DNA of 34,489 nt from Methanococcoides seepicolus. GTDB lineage: Archaea > Halobacteriota > Methanosarcinia > Methanosarcinales > Methanosarcinaceae. The notes beneath the pieces were generated by a model. It did no database searches. It saw only the letters and a list, made by a program, of their open reading frames with translations, and was not told the DNA's origin. The DNA lies in NCBI RefSeq assembly GCF_023684405.1, contig NZ_JAGSOI010000024.1:1-34489 (forward strand). Direction: 5' to 3'. The position numbers were made by a program, and so were the translations under genes. Shown here in pieces: positions 1 through 8,270 of the stretch; the first letter of the stretch is position 1, and each line of letters begins with the position of its first letter.

Positions 1-151
1 CACGATATATTGTTGTTGTTTTAGCCATGAAGACTGGATAAGTTCTAATAAGCTAATGATGGCTATTTGTTGCAGAAAAAGTAGTGGAGTTAATGAAAAA
101 TGGAATAGGTTTTTAAGTTAACTTTCTAATTTGAGATTCTCTATTGAAGTA

Positions 152-385
152 TCAGACTTTTTTAATATGGACCTTCCATATGTTATTTTCTTCTTTGTCG
201 ATACCAAGAATGGTATGTCCTTCGTTCTTCACACTTTTAGGAACATTTGATACCGCAGGTGCATAATCAAAGATAACTGTGAGACGGTCACCAGTTTCCA
301 GTTCTTCTAACTGCAATTTGGTTTTTACGAAAGTAAAGGGACAAATCTCCCCCCTGAGATCTAATTCTATTGATTCTTCAGCCAT
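152..385 (-). CDS. TusA/SirA-family sulfur carrier protein
   Basis: A 77-residue protein with the short alpha/beta layout of the TusA/SirA/YeeD family. These proteins carry sulfur as a persulfide on a conserved cysteine and pass it to tRNA-thiolation, cofactor or redox enzymes. The N-terminal strand (ELDLRGEICPFTFVK) holds the family's CPxP-type motif as CPFT, with the active cysteine at residue 15. The proline after it is replaced by threonine, which is seen in some family branches. The ATG is preceded by an AGGTGG ribosome-binding site about 5 nt away. It is a single-gene unit on the minus strand, with an E1-like enzyme of possible sulfur-transfer function 1.5 kb away. The family is clear; the sulfur acceptor is unknown. 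Confidence 0.85.
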   Translation of the reverse strand: MAEESIELDLRGEICPFTFVKTKLQLEELETGDRLTVIFDYAPAVSNVPKSVKNEGHTILGIDKEENNIWKVHIKKV

Positions 386-530
386 ATTTCCACCTTTTAT
401 ATTATTATTTGAACAAAAATAGCTCTACCTGTAAAGATATAAGAACTAAGATATAGGCAAATAAAGACGGATTCTCCATACATGCATCAATGCAAAATCA
501 ACGAAACAAGGCGATTTGGTGCATTTTGCC

Positions 531-547
531 GATATATTTATATATTA
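531..547 (+). promoter_or_regulatory. TATA-type promoter of the winged-helix regulator gene
   Basis: An alternating AT tract (gatatatttatatatta) is a strong archaeal TATA box candidate. Counting about 25 nt downstream puts the start of transcription near 563-567, at the left edge of the inverted repeat at 565-594. Just upstream, GCAAAAT (492-498) and ATTTTGC (523-529) form a second, widely spaced inverted repeat. Confidence 0.5.
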
Positions 548-564
548 GAGAAGCACACTCACAA

Positions 565-594
565 TTGCGACTTCACAATAGTGAACCGTCGCAA
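565..594. promoter_or_regulatory. Operator-like inverted repeat at the predicted transcription start
   Basis: The left arm TTGCGAC plus TTCAC and the right arm GTGAA plus GTCGCAA form a two-part dyad. The loop is AATA, and an extra CC interrupts the right arm. It sits about 25 bp after the TATA box and 53 bp before the ATG of the winged-helix gene. That is where an archaeal repressor would block RNA polymerase. Autoregulation by the downstream protein is an inference. Confidence 0.45.
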
Positions 595-646
595 CATCTC
601 AAACCAGAGATATTAATAATATACATTATACAAAGGAGAAATGATA

Positions 647-1043
647 ATGAGGGATCGATTTTGTTGAAAATTACAAGGAAAGCGTACAGGTAAAGAAAAA
701 CATCGAAGAGCCAAACGATAAATATCTGAGGAAGGCGATCGAAGGGCTACCCCCTTCTGCAAAACTTGTCTTCAAAGTACTGGAATACGGCGGTCTTCTG
801 ACACAGAAAGAAATTGCTGAACAAAGTTATCTTCCACCACGTACTATCAGATATGCTTTGGGTAGGTTGAAAGATGAGGATTTCCTACAAGAAAGGTTTT
901 ACTTCAAGGATGCAAGGCAAAGCCTGTATGGTTTGAAGAATAAACCTGACATGTATGAAGAAACAAAGATCCCCGTAAACTCCGAGATCAATTCTGCCAT
1001 ATTGGGCATAAATTCGGAAAAGTATGAATTATCAGCTGTATAA
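647..1043 (+). CDS. Winged-helix (MarR/TrmB-like) transcriptional regulator, frame broken at codon 2-3
   Basis: The main frame runs open from 651 to the stop at 1041-1043 and encodes about 130 residues. It has a clear winged-helix DNA-binding core: a helix (LPPSAKLVFKVLEY), then GLLTQKEIAEQSYLPPRTIRYALGRLKDEDFL as helix-turn-helix and recognition helix, then RFYFKDARQSLYGLK as the wing. This frame has no ATG, GTG or TTG before the TTG at 858, which lies inside the recognition helix. An AAAGGAG ribosome-binding site (632-638) stands 8 nt before ATG 647, but that ATG reads MRDRFC and stops. Dropping one G from the GGG at 651-653 joins ATG-AGG to ATC-GAT-TTT-GTT-GAA and restores MRIDFVENYK. The gene therefore looks like a real regulator with a one-base insertion, a sequencing error or a +1 shift. 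Ligand and targets are unknown. Confidence 0.7.
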
Positions 1044-1046
1044 ATG

Positions 1047-1069
1047 TGGGATAGGTATTCAATATCCCA
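1047..1069 (+). terminator. Stem-loop just after the regulator gene
   Basis: TGGGATA and TATCCCA form a 7-bp perfect stem with a 9-nt loop starting 4 nt after the stop codon. There is no long T-run directly behind it, so termination or mRNA 3'-end protection is only suggested. Confidence 0.35.
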
Positions 1070-1411
1070 TTGAACATATAGCATAGGAAAGAAAGTTGCA
1101 CTGGGAATCTCTCGCAGAAGTTCTGTGAAATAATTTCCAGTAAACTTTCTGCAAATTCTATTTTTATAATTAATTATCCAGGTTCATCAGTGATCCTGAC
1201 AGACATGCAATGGTATTAGAATCATATTAGTGACAAAGAAAAGCACAGATCCATCTGTCCATAAAGGGTTGCTGATACTCAACAATTAGAACATCATCCA
1301 GAGAAATGATTCAATAGATACTAGCTACTAAAGCAATTGCATTCAAGCTCATTGAAGATAGATCAAAAAAATAGAACATTAGCAATGATATTAAGATAAT
1401 AAAAAAAGATA
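1070..1411. other. Intergenic region between regulator gene and tRNA cluster
   Basis: About 340 bp of AT-rich sequence in which I see no supported gene. Short open frames here have no ribosome-binding site or recognisable product. On the minus strand, the T-rich stretch complementary to 1398-1410 follows the 3' end of tRNA-Gly and probably ends the tRNA transcript. Confidence 0.5.
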
Positions 1412-1483
1412 TACACCAGTCGGGAATCGAACCCGAGTTCGAGCGTTGGCAACGCCCGGTGATAACCGCTACACTACTGGTGT
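1412..1483 (-). tRNA. tRNA-Gly (anticodon GCC)
   Basis: The minus strand folds as a full cloverleaf. The acceptor is ACACCAG/CTGGTGT, the D arm contains AGCGGTTAT, and the anticodon stem GGGCG/CGCTC has loop TTGCCAA with GCC at 1448-1450. The T arm is TCGGG/CCCGA with TTCGATT, and the discriminator is A. No CCA is encoded. The first pair reads A1-U72 rather than the common G1-C72. It is the last gene of a Val-Phe-Gly cluster, 13 nt after tRNA-Phe. Confidence 0.93.
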
Positions 1484-1493
1484 GAATTGATCC

Positions 1494-1568
1494 TGGTGCC
1501 CAGACCCGGATTCGAACCGGGGACAACTGCCTCTTCAGGGCAGCGCTCTCCCACTGAGCTACCTGGGC
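1494..1568 (-). tRNA. tRNA-Phe (anticodon GAA), CCA encoded
   Basis: The cloverleaf is complete. The acceptor GCCCAGG pairs with TCTGGGC (one G-T pair), the anticodon stem CTGCC/GGCAG encloses loop CTGAAGA with GAA, and the T arm has GTTCGAATC. The discriminator A is followed by a genomic CCA (1494-1496 on the plus strand as TGG). It is the middle gene of the Val-Phe-Gly cluster. Confidence 0.93.
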
Positions 1569-1630
1569 TGTGAGAGCATCCGATAATAGTCGTTTTAATA
1601 TTAAAACCTATCGAATGGCACGAAGATTTG

Positions 1631-1707
<77 letters not shown>

Positions 1708-1881
1708 ATGTTGCTTATTTGTTGCCCAGTATATTTGGAACCTGAACAACGCTTCTGTTTCGTTTTTGCTTCAAACCATGTTGCTTGAAGCAAACTCTTA
1801 TAACAGAGTTAAGCTATAAAAACTTTATCACTATAGCCTATTTTCAAACATCTTTAGGATCAATGTCCAAATAACTGAATA

Positions 1882-2655
1882 TCAGTAATTATCCGCATCA
1901 ATAGACGTAATTGAAGGAGCATCGCCACAAACAGGACATTTCGGATTCTTACGCACAGTGATCTCATCAAACCTCATTCCCAAGGCATCGTAATAGATCA
2001 TGCGTCCCACAAGCGGCGCCCCAAGGCGCACAAGGTGCTTGACAACCTCCGTAGCCTGCATGGTACCGACAACTCCCGGAAGAATACCCATGACACCAGC
2101 GTCCCTTGCAGCATCTGTAGAGGGTGAACGTGCGAATATACAGCGATAGCAAGGGCCATCGTGTGGCAATATAGTCATCACCTGCCCTTCGAACATGAAA
2201 ATACTTCCATGGAAAAGGGGCTTTTTCTGCAACACACAAGCATCGTTCAACAAATAGCGTGTGGCAAAATTATCAGAACAATCGACCACAACATCATAGT
2301 CCTTAATGAGACCCTCCACATTATCAGGCCCAACACGCATCTCATATGCTAGTACATTGATATCCGGATCCAGCCTTTCGACATATTCCTTTGCAGAACT
2401 CACTTTTGGCTTGCCGAGATTTCCCGCATGGATGACCTGTCTTTGAAGATTGCTCATCTCCACAACATCATCATCCACAATTCCAAGTGTACCAACCCCC
2501 GCAGCAGCAAGATACTGTATCACAGGTGAACCGAGTCCGCCTGAGCCAATACACAAGACACGGGATGACAGAAGCCTCTTCTGCCCCTCCTCACCCATCT
2601 GCTTCATGACAATGTGCTTTGCATAGCGTTCTTTTTGATCTGGTGAAAGGTTCAT
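1882..2655 (-). CDS. HesA/MoeB/ThiF-family E1-like adenylyltransferase
   Basis: A 257-residue enzyme of the E1-like superfamily. These enzymes use ATP to adenylate the C-terminal glycine of a ubiquitin-like sulfur carrier (MoaD, ThiS or archaeal SAMP). Visible features are the nucleotide loop GSGGLGS (about residues 37-43), the DDDVVEMSNLQRQ segment that binds ATP and Mg, the DCSDNFATRY motif, and two zinc-binding pairs (CYRC and CPVC near the C-terminus). An upstream in-frame TTG at 2668-2670 would add five residues. I prefer ATG 2655 because a TATA element (2682-2693) lies about 30 bp before it and no ribosome-binding site is visible, which fits a leaderless mRNA. It is divergent from mrpA. 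Whether it serves molybdopterin, thiamine or tRNA thiolation cannot be read from the sequence. Confidence 0.92.
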   Translation of the reverse strand: MNLSPDQKERYAKHIVMKQMGEEGQKRLLSSRVLCIGSGGLGSPVIQYLAAAGVGTLGIVDDDVVEMSNLQRQVIHAGNLGKPKVSSAKEYVERLDPDINVLAYEMRVGPDNVEGLIKDYDVVVDCSDNFATRYLLNDACVLQKKPLFHGSIFMFEGQVMTILPHDGPCYRCIFARSPSTDAARDAGVMGILPGVVGTMQATEVVKHLVRLGAPLVGRMIYYDALGMRFDEITVRKNPKCPVCGDAPSITSIDADNY

Positions 2656-2681
2656 ATCCAGTCTATACAATAAAGATAATA

Positions 2682-2693
2682 TAAATAAGCAAG
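2682..2693 (-). promoter_or_regulatory. TATA box of the E1-like gene
   Basis: Read on the minus strand, the element is CTTATTTATATT. Its centre is roughly 30 bp before ATG 2655, which suggests transcription starts at or just before the start codon. Confidence 0.45.
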
Positions 2694-2774
2694 TGGTTAC
2701 GGCCGCATATTTGTCATGGTTTATAATTGTAATTAAAAACGGTTATATATTGGAACTTTGCTAAGAGAGGAGAC

Positions 2775-5144
2775 ATGGATTCATTTAATGCAATAACGGC
2801 AGCTATATTCCTGCCGTTTATATTTGCCGGGTTGGTACCCGTCATGGAAAAGCTGTTAAAGCAACGTGTCGGCTGGTTTGCAGTCGCTACAGCCCTTACC
2901 TGCTTCATACTCATTGGGATAGCAGCACCAGATGTCATCGGAGAAGGACACATAGTTCAGGGAACGATCTCCTGGATGCCTTCAGCAGGAGTGGACTTTA
3001 CCATATATGCAGACGGACTTGCAATGATGATCGGATTTATCGCATCCGGCATAGGTGTCCTGATCATGTCCTATTCCAATGGATATATGTCCAAAACAGA
3101 AGACCTAAAACGATACTATCAGTACCTCTTACTATTCATGGGTTCCATGATAGGAATGGTCTTTTCTGGAAACACCATACAGCTCTTCATCTTCTGGGAA
3201 CTTACCAGCATCACCTCCTTCATGCTCATCGGATACTGGAGGCACAAACCCGAATCCATATACGGTGCCACCAAATCCTTATTGATCACAGCCTCCGGCG
3301 GACTTGCAATGCTTGCAGGTTTCCTTCTACTCGGAAACATCACCGGTTCATTTGATCTGGCAGCCATATTGAATGATCCACAGGTGATAAACGCCATAAA
3401 GGAACACGAGCTCTTCCTTATAACACTTATACTCATATTCATTGGTGCAGCAGCCAAATCTGCACAGGGACCGTTCTACATCTGGCTACCCAATGCAATG
3501 GAAGCCCCCACGCCTGTCAGTGCATTCCTTCATTCCGCAACGATGGTAAAAGCAGGTATCTACCTTGTCGCAAGGATACACCCTATATTCTCAGGAACAG
3601 AAGCATGGTTCATCCTTGTAAGCGGCACAGGCATCATCACAATGCTAGTAGCCGGATTTCTGGCATTCAGGCAGACAGATATCAAAGGTATCCTTGCATA
3701 CTCGACCATCAGTCAGCTTGCATACATGATGACAATGTACGGCTACACCACACACCACGAACCTGGCATTGGTGTCGCAGCAGCTACATTCCACCTTCTC
3801 AATCACGCCACGTTCAAAGCCTGCCTCTTCCTTGTCGCAGGAATAGTGGCACACGAAGCAGCCACAAGAGACATACGAAAGCTCGGAGGTCTGCGGCGTG
3901 AGATGCCCATAACTTTCATAATAGCGTGTATTGCCGGCCTTGCCATGGCGGGGATACCGCCACTTAACGGTTTCCTCAGCAAGGAAATGTTCTACGAGTC
4001 CTCCCTGGAGATGGGAGCCTCGCTAGGCGGTATATTCACATTCCTGATTCCCGCATTTGCCGTACTCGGAGGAGTTTTCACATTCGCCTACTCGATAAAG
4101 CTCATTGATGGGATATTCCTGGGAGAACGTGACAAAGACGCTATCCCACACCATATACATGAACCACCAATGACAATGCTGATTCCACCAGCATTTCTGG
4201 CGTTCCTCGTAATACTGTTCGGAGTCATCCCATCAATACCCATACATCATATCATCGAACCGGCAGTATCAGGCATCCTTCTGGAAACTGCACATCTGCA
4301 CATAAAGCTGTGGCATGGGTTCACCGCGTCCCTGATGATGACCATCGTGACATTCATACTGGGTATCCTGATATACACAAAATACGACAGGATAGCAGCA
4401 TGGCAGGATAACTTCAACATGAAGAACCCCTGGATAAGCATCAATTACTATTATGACCGTGCAGTTGATTCCGCGAAAGGCAATGCATTCAGGTTCTCCT
4501 CGAGAAGCCAGACAGGAAGTATAAAGCTCTACATGAGCGCTATGCTCCTGCTGATGATAGCACTGATAGCGATTCCGGCTGCGATACTTGCAACCAATAT
4601 AGTGCCATCACAACTGAACTTCGACATACCACCCTATGAAGCGATACTATTAGTGCTACTCATTGTAGCGGCACTCTCAGCAGCAATCCTGCCAAAATAT
4701 CTGCCGGCCATCATTGCGCTCTCAGCCCTTGGCTATGGTGTCAGCCTGCTGTTCATATATCTGAAAGCACCTGACCTTGCCTTGACACAAGTACTGGTAG
4801 AAACCCTATCCACCATAATATTCCTGCTTGCAATAACCAAAATACCCCAGAAATATAAGGAAAAGATATCCTTTTCGGTATTCACAAGAGACATACTGAT
4901 CGCAATAACCGTCGCCGCAAGTGTATTTGTATTACTCCTCAATACGACACAAGGCATAGTTGATCCTTTTGCATCACTGTCCCACTATTTCATCGATAAC
5001 AGCCTCCTCCTTGCAGGCGGTCACAATATCGTCAATGTCATAATCGTAGACTTCAGAGGCTACGATACCCTGGGAGAGATAGCGGTAATGTGCCTTGCAG
5101 CACTCGGTGTCTATAACCTTATACACAGCAGGAGCGAGGAATAA
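2775..5144 (+). CDS. mrpA: MrpA, Na+/H+ antiporter subunit A (with MbhD/MbhE-like C-terminus)
   Basis: A 789-residue polytopic membrane protein, the largest subunit of the Mrp multisubunit Na+/H+ antiporter, related to NuoL of complex I. The centre carries the proton-pumping family signature: FWELTSITSFMLIGYW, then AKSAQGPFYIWLPNAMEAPTPVSAFLHSATMVKAGIYL with conserved lysines and the charged TM residues. The C-terminal 180 residues add the MbhD-like part (LSALGYGVSLLFIYLKAPDLALTQVLVETLS) and the MbhE-like part (VIIVDFRGYDTLGEI). This is the full MrpA architecture of about 800 residues. An AGAGGAG ribosome-binding site precedes the ATG. TATA-like elements lie at 2719-2728 and 2743-2751. It is the first gene of the mrpA-G operon and abuts mrpB. 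In methylotrophic methanogens Mrp works with the membrane ion gradients that feed ATP synthase. Confidence 0.95.
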   Translation: MDSFNAITAAIFLPFIFAGLVPVMEKLLKQRVGWFAVATALTCFILIGIAAPDVIGEGHIVQGTISWMPSAGVDFTIYADGLAMMIGFIASGIGVLIMSYSNGYMSKTEDLKRYYQYLLLFMGSMIGMVFSGNTIQLFIFWELTSITSFMLIGYWRHKPESIYGATKSLLITASGGLAMLAGFLLLGNITGSFDLAAILNDPQVINAIKEHELFLITLILIFIGAAAKSAQGPFYIWLPNAMEAPTPVSAFLHSATMVKAGIYLVARIHPIFSGTEAWFILVSGTGIITMLVAGFLAFRQTDIKGILAYSTISQLAYMMTMYGYTTHHEPGIGVAAATFHLLNHATFKACLFLVAGIVAHEAATRDIRKLGGLRREMPITFIIACIAGLAMAGIPPLNGFLSKEMFYESSLEMGASLGGIFTFLIPAFAVLGGVFTFAYSIKLIDGIFLGERDKDAIPHHIHEPPMTMLIPPAFLAFLVILFGVIPSIPIHHIIEPAVSGILLETAHLHIKLWHGFTASLMMTIVTFILGILIYTKYDRIAAWQDNFNMKNPWISINYYYDRAVDSAKGNAFRFSSRSQTGSIKLYMSAMLLLMIALIAIPAAILATNIVPSQLNFDIPPYEAILLVLLIVAALSAAILPKYLPAIIALSALGYGVSLLFIYLKAPDLALTQVLVETLSTIIFLLAITKIPQKYKEKISFSVFTRDILIAITVAASVFVLLLNTTQGIVDPFASLSHYFIDNSLLLAGGHNIVNVIIVDFRGYDTLGEIAVMCLAALGVYNLIHSRSEE

Positions 5145-5563
5145 TGACGACCATAATAACAAAGACCATCACAAAGATATGCATCCCACTGGTGATCCTA
5201 TTCTCCATCTCCCTGCTACTGGCAGGCCATAACAATCCAGGCGGAGGATTCATCGGCGGCGTTATGTTCGCTTCAGTGATCGCATTTGCATATGTTGTCT
5301 TCGGATTGAGATACATAAAGACATTCTTCAACCCGGATTGGGCCAAATGGTTTGGTTTCGGCCTGACACTTGCCTCCTTAACGGCATTTTCGGCCATGAT
5401 GTTCGGGCACAACTTCTTCAGAAGTGCAGTGGAATTCGTGCACCTGCCCCTTTTCGGAGAGATAGAGCTTGTATCTGCCGGTCTTTTTGATATCGGCGTC
5501 TATTTTGTAGTGATAGGTTCACTGCTATTCATATTCAAAAACGTAGGTGACGATAATGAATAA
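5144..5563 (+). CDS. mrpB: MrpB, Na+/H+ antiporter subunit B
   Basis: A 139-residue membrane protein of the MnhB family with about four transmembrane helices. The family signature HNNPGGGFIGGVMFA is visible near residue 30. The ATG shares one base with the last base of the mrpA stop codon (TAATG arrangement), which points to coupled translation. MrpB is needed for assembly and transport by the Mrp complex; it has no separate enzymatic role. Confidence 0.93.
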   Translation: MTTIITKTITKICIPLVILFSISLLLAGHNNPGGGFIGGVMFASVIAFAYVVFGLRYIKTFFNPDWAKWFGFGLTLASLTAFSAMMFGHNFFRSAVEFVHLPLFGEIELVSAGLFDIGVYFVVIGSLLFIFKNVGDDNE

Positions 5564-5978
5564 TTTTTTACTTACCCTCACCATATCCATACTATTTGGA
5601 ATAGGAACATTCCTGATACTCAGGAGAGACATGATAAAGGTCATCATCGGGCTGTCAGTACTGTCCCATGCTGTGAACCTGCTGATAGTATCAGCCGGTG
5701 TATTCGAGAACGGAAAAGTACCCATAATAACCGGCTCAGGACACGGCGGAGAAATAACAGGCACCATCTACAACGACAATCTTGCAGAAGGGATATTCGC
5801 CCCCTTAGTTTCCGCAGGGTCACATGTCGAATTTGTAGACCCGCTCGTACAGGCACTCGTACTTACAGCCATTGTCATCAGCCTTGCAACGACTGCATTC
5901 ATACTTATCCTCGCATACAGGATATACGAGGAATACGGAACTACCGACATACGTGAACTGAGGAGGTTGTGGGGATGA
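5556..5978 (+). CDS. mrpC: MrpC, Na+/H+ antiporter subunit C (NuoK-like)
   Basis: A 140-residue protein with three transmembrane segments, related to NuoK of complex I. Its key features are RRDMIKVIIGLSVLSHAVNLL in the first half and DPLVQALVLTAIVISLATTAF in the last helix, including the membrane-embedded acidic/polar region of the family. A GTG at 5547 would add three residues. ATG 5556 is preferred because GGTGA lies 5 nt before it. The start overlaps the end of mrpB by 8 nt. A polar loop of about 35 residues between helices 2 and 3 (GSGHGGEITGTIYNDNLAEG) is typical of Mrp rather than of NuoK. Confidence 0.93.
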   Translation: MNNFLLTLTISILFGIGTFLILRRDMIKVIIGLSVLSHAVNLLIVSAGVFENGKVPIITGSGHGGEITGTIYNDNLAEGIFAPLVSAGSHVEFVDPLVQALVLTAIVISLATTAFILILAYRIYEEYGTTDIRELRRLWG

Positions 5979-7516
5979 ACATATCAATGACACACCTGCC
6001 CATCCTCCTGGTAGCAGTACCGATACTGATGTCCGCACTTATGATATTCCTGCGCTCTAATGCAAATGTGCAGAAATGGCTCAATGTCTCGGTCTCGTTT
6101 GCCATGATGCTGATAAGCATTATACTGCTCCTGCAGGTCTGGAACGGAGGAATTCAGGTCTACGAGGTAGGAGAATGGGGTAAATATGGAATTGTGCTTG
6201 TAGCAGACCTATTAAGCTCAGGAATGGTCGTGCTAAGCTCGTTAGTGTCCTTCCTTGCATTGCTCTACTCACTTGATTACATTGAAGGCAAGTCATTGAA
6301 CTCGACCTACCACTCCCTGTTCAACCTTCTTGTGGCAGGTCTTAACGGAACCTTCCTCACAGGTGATATTTTCAACATGTTCGTATTCTTTGAGATACTG
6401 CTGTTGTCCTCCTGCGGACTTGTCATCGCCAACGAAAAAGGAGGCGTGACAAAGAGTTCCGACAAGATGGAAGCCACTTTCAAGTACCTTATACTGAACA
6501 TGATAGGCTCCATTGTCATGCTCATTGCAGTAGCTTCTCTTTATGCCACAGTGGGCACCCTTAACATGGCAGACCTATCGGTCAAGATAAGTGCCATGAC
6601 AGCTGCCGGAACACTTCCATGGCATACATACGCCATTGCACTCTTATTCATAGTTGTCTTTGGAAATAAGGCAGCCATCTTCCCAATGCATTATTGGCTC
6701 CCCGATGTACACCCCACAGCACCTTCACCCATCAGTGCCATGCTTAGCGGTGTTATGATAAAAGTAGGAGCCTATGGGATCCTGAGGGTATTCTTCCTTA
6801 TATTCAGGGATGCATTGTTCCTGCTTCAACCCACAATCATCCTGCTTGCACTTGTGACGATCATAATCGGAGCAGTTTCCGCAGTAGGACAGAACGATGT
6901 CAAAAGACTGCTTGCATATTCAAGTGTAAGCCAGATAGGATATATATTCCTTGGAATTGGCATCGGTTCAGTCTATGCCCTGACAGCGGCACTTGTATAT
7001 CTGGTCAACCATGCCATCGCAAAGTCCATGTTGTTCCTGACATCCGGAGGCATAATCCACCATGCAGGCACAAGGGACATGCGTCAGATGGGAGGTATGA
7101 ACAAGACCACGCCGATTATGAGCGTAGCATTCCTCATAGGCGCAATGTCGATCGCAGGCCTTCCCCCAATGGGAGGATTTATAGCAAAGTTCATTCTCTT
7201 TGATGCAGGACTCCGTGCAGAATACTACATACCCGTCGCCATTGCACTGTTCTTTGCAGTGTTCACCCTGTTCTATATGTTCAGGGCATGGTTGTTGATG
7301 TTCTGGGGAGAGACCAGAGATGTTGAAGAATATGGTGAATATTCCTCACACAAACCATCGCTGATGATTGCCCTTCCGATAGTGAGCCTTGCAGCCCTCG
7401 CATTTATCTTCGGGGTCTATGCAGAACCGCTCATAGCCCTTGCACAGGCGATCGCGGAACAACTTATCGATCCGCAACCATACATTGATGCAGTTATGAC
7501 GAGGGTGGTCCGATGA
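5975..7516 (+). CDS. mrpD: MrpD, Na+/H+ antiporter subunit D
   Basis: A 513-residue multi-helix membrane protein of the NuoL/M/N antiporter family. Visible signatures are FNMFVFFEILLLSSCGLVI with the conserved glutamate of TM5, and NKAAIFPMHYWLPDVHPTAPSPISAMLSGVMIKVGAYG with the pumping lysines. A further conserved block follows (NDVKRLLAYSSVSQIGYI). Together with MrpA it forms the two ion-translocating modules of the complex. A GTG at 5969 is possible, but AGGAGG (5961-5966) is ideally spaced 8 nt from ATG 5975. That ATG overlaps the mrpC stop as ATGA. It ends by overlapping mrpE in the same way. Confidence 0.95.
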   Translation: MNISMTHLPILLVAVPILMSALMIFLRSNANVQKWLNVSVSFAMMLISIILLLQVWNGGIQVYEVGEWGKYGIVLVADLLSSGMVVLSSLVSFLALLYSLDYIEGKSLNSTYHSLFNLLVAGLNGTFLTGDIFNMFVFFEILLLSSCGLVIANEKGGVTKSSDKMEATFKYLILNMIGSIVMLIAVASLYATVGTLNMADLSVKISAMTAAGTLPWHTYAIALLFIVVFGNKAAIFPMHYWLPDVHPTAPSPISAMLSGVMIKVGAYGILRVFFLIFRDALFLLQPTIILLALVTIIIGAVSAVGQNDVKRLLAYSSVSQIGYIFLGIGIGSVYALTAALVYLVNHAIAKSMLFLTSGGIIHHAGTRDMRQMGGMNKTTPIMSVAFLIGAMSIAGLPPMGGFIAKFILFDAGLRAEYYIPVAIALFFAVFTLFYMFRAWLLMFWGETRDVEEYGEYSSHKPSLMIALPIVSLAALAFIFGVYAEPLIALAQAIAEQLIDPQPYIDAVMTRVVR

Positions 7517-8007
7517 AACGATATATCCTTTACTCAATGTTCCTTGGGCTTATCTGGTGTTTTGTTCACGGAACGGTAAACTTCAACAACTTCCTGATAG
7601 GGGCATTACTTGGCCCTATCGTTATCAGACCTTTCAGATCACTCTATGGATTTGAGAACAAGATCTCCTATCAAAAAGTAATAAGGAAGATACCGAAGTT
7701 AATGAGGTACTTCTACGTACTTTTCATAGAGATCATCAAAGCCAATATAATGGTAGCCAAGATAATCCTTCAGCCAAAGATGGACATAAAGCCGGGGATA
7801 ATTGCGGTCCCGATCCGTACAAAGACAAATACGGGAATAACTGCCATCGCCAATACGATCACACTTACCCCGGGAACACTAACAATTGATGTTTCAGACA
7901 ACAAAGAAGTGCTTTATGTGCACGCCATCGATGCATCTGATCCACAGGGACTTTGTGATTCCATCAGAGATGATCTTGAAGAATACGTACTGGAGGCATT
8001 CGAATGA
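7513..8007 (+). CDS. mrpE: MrpE, Na+/H+ antiporter subunit E
   Basis: A 164-residue protein of the MnhE family. Two N-terminal hydrophobic segments (about residues 5-45) are followed by KIPKLMRYFYVLFIEIIKANIMVAKIIL and a soluble C-terminal domain. That domain has NTITLTPGTLTIDV, a family hallmark. It starts in an ATGA overlap with mrpD and ends in an overlap with mrpF, so its translation is coupled to both. It is an accessory subunit of the Mrp complex. Confidence 0.93.
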   Translation: MKRYILYSMFLGLIWCFVHGTVNFNNFLIGALLGPIVIRPFRSLYGFENKISYQKVIRKIPKLMRYFYVLFIEIIKANIMVAKIILQPKMDIKPGIIAVPIRTKTNTGITAIANTITLTPGTLTIDVSDNKEVLYVHAIDASDPQGLCDSIRDDLEEYVLEAFE

Positions 8008-8270
8008 ATTCACTGATATTTGATATTTCGATCACATTCATGGTCATTGCTATAATACCATGCATATACAGGGTGATCAAAGGTCCGACGATCCCTGACC
8101 GTGTTATCGCAGTTGATGCAATGACGACCGTAATAGTTGTTATACTGGGCATCTACTCATACATGCAAGAGTCTGCGTTCTTCATGGACGTAGCTCTGGT
8201 CCTTGCAATAATCTCCTTTGTGGGAACAGTGACCATTTCCAAATATCTTGATGAGGGGGCTGTATTTTGA
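8004..8270 (+). CDS. mrpF: MrpF, Na+/H+ antiporter subunit F
   Basis: An 88-residue protein with three transmembrane helices and the MnhF signature RVIKGPTIPDRVIAVDAMTTVIV, followed by FMDVALVLAIISFVGTVTISKYL. This length is normal for the family. It overlaps mrpE at ATGA and mrpG at TTGA. The family is an accessory part of the antiporter, and some relatives also move bile salts; nothing in the sequence suggests that role here. Confidence 0.93.
   Translation: MNSLIFDISITFMVIAIIPCIYRVIKGPTIPDRVIAVDAMTTVIVVILGIYSYMQESAFFMDVALVLAIISFVGTVTISKYLDEGAVF

Noticed and set aside
1-151. Possible end of a gene at the left edge
   Set aside because: One plus-strand frame is open to about 120 but gives no recognisable protein, so nothing is called.
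490-693. Open frame of 67 codons upstream of the winged-helix gene
   Set aside because: It runs across the TATA box, the operator-like repeat and the ribosome-binding site of the next gene, and the translation has no recognisable protein character.
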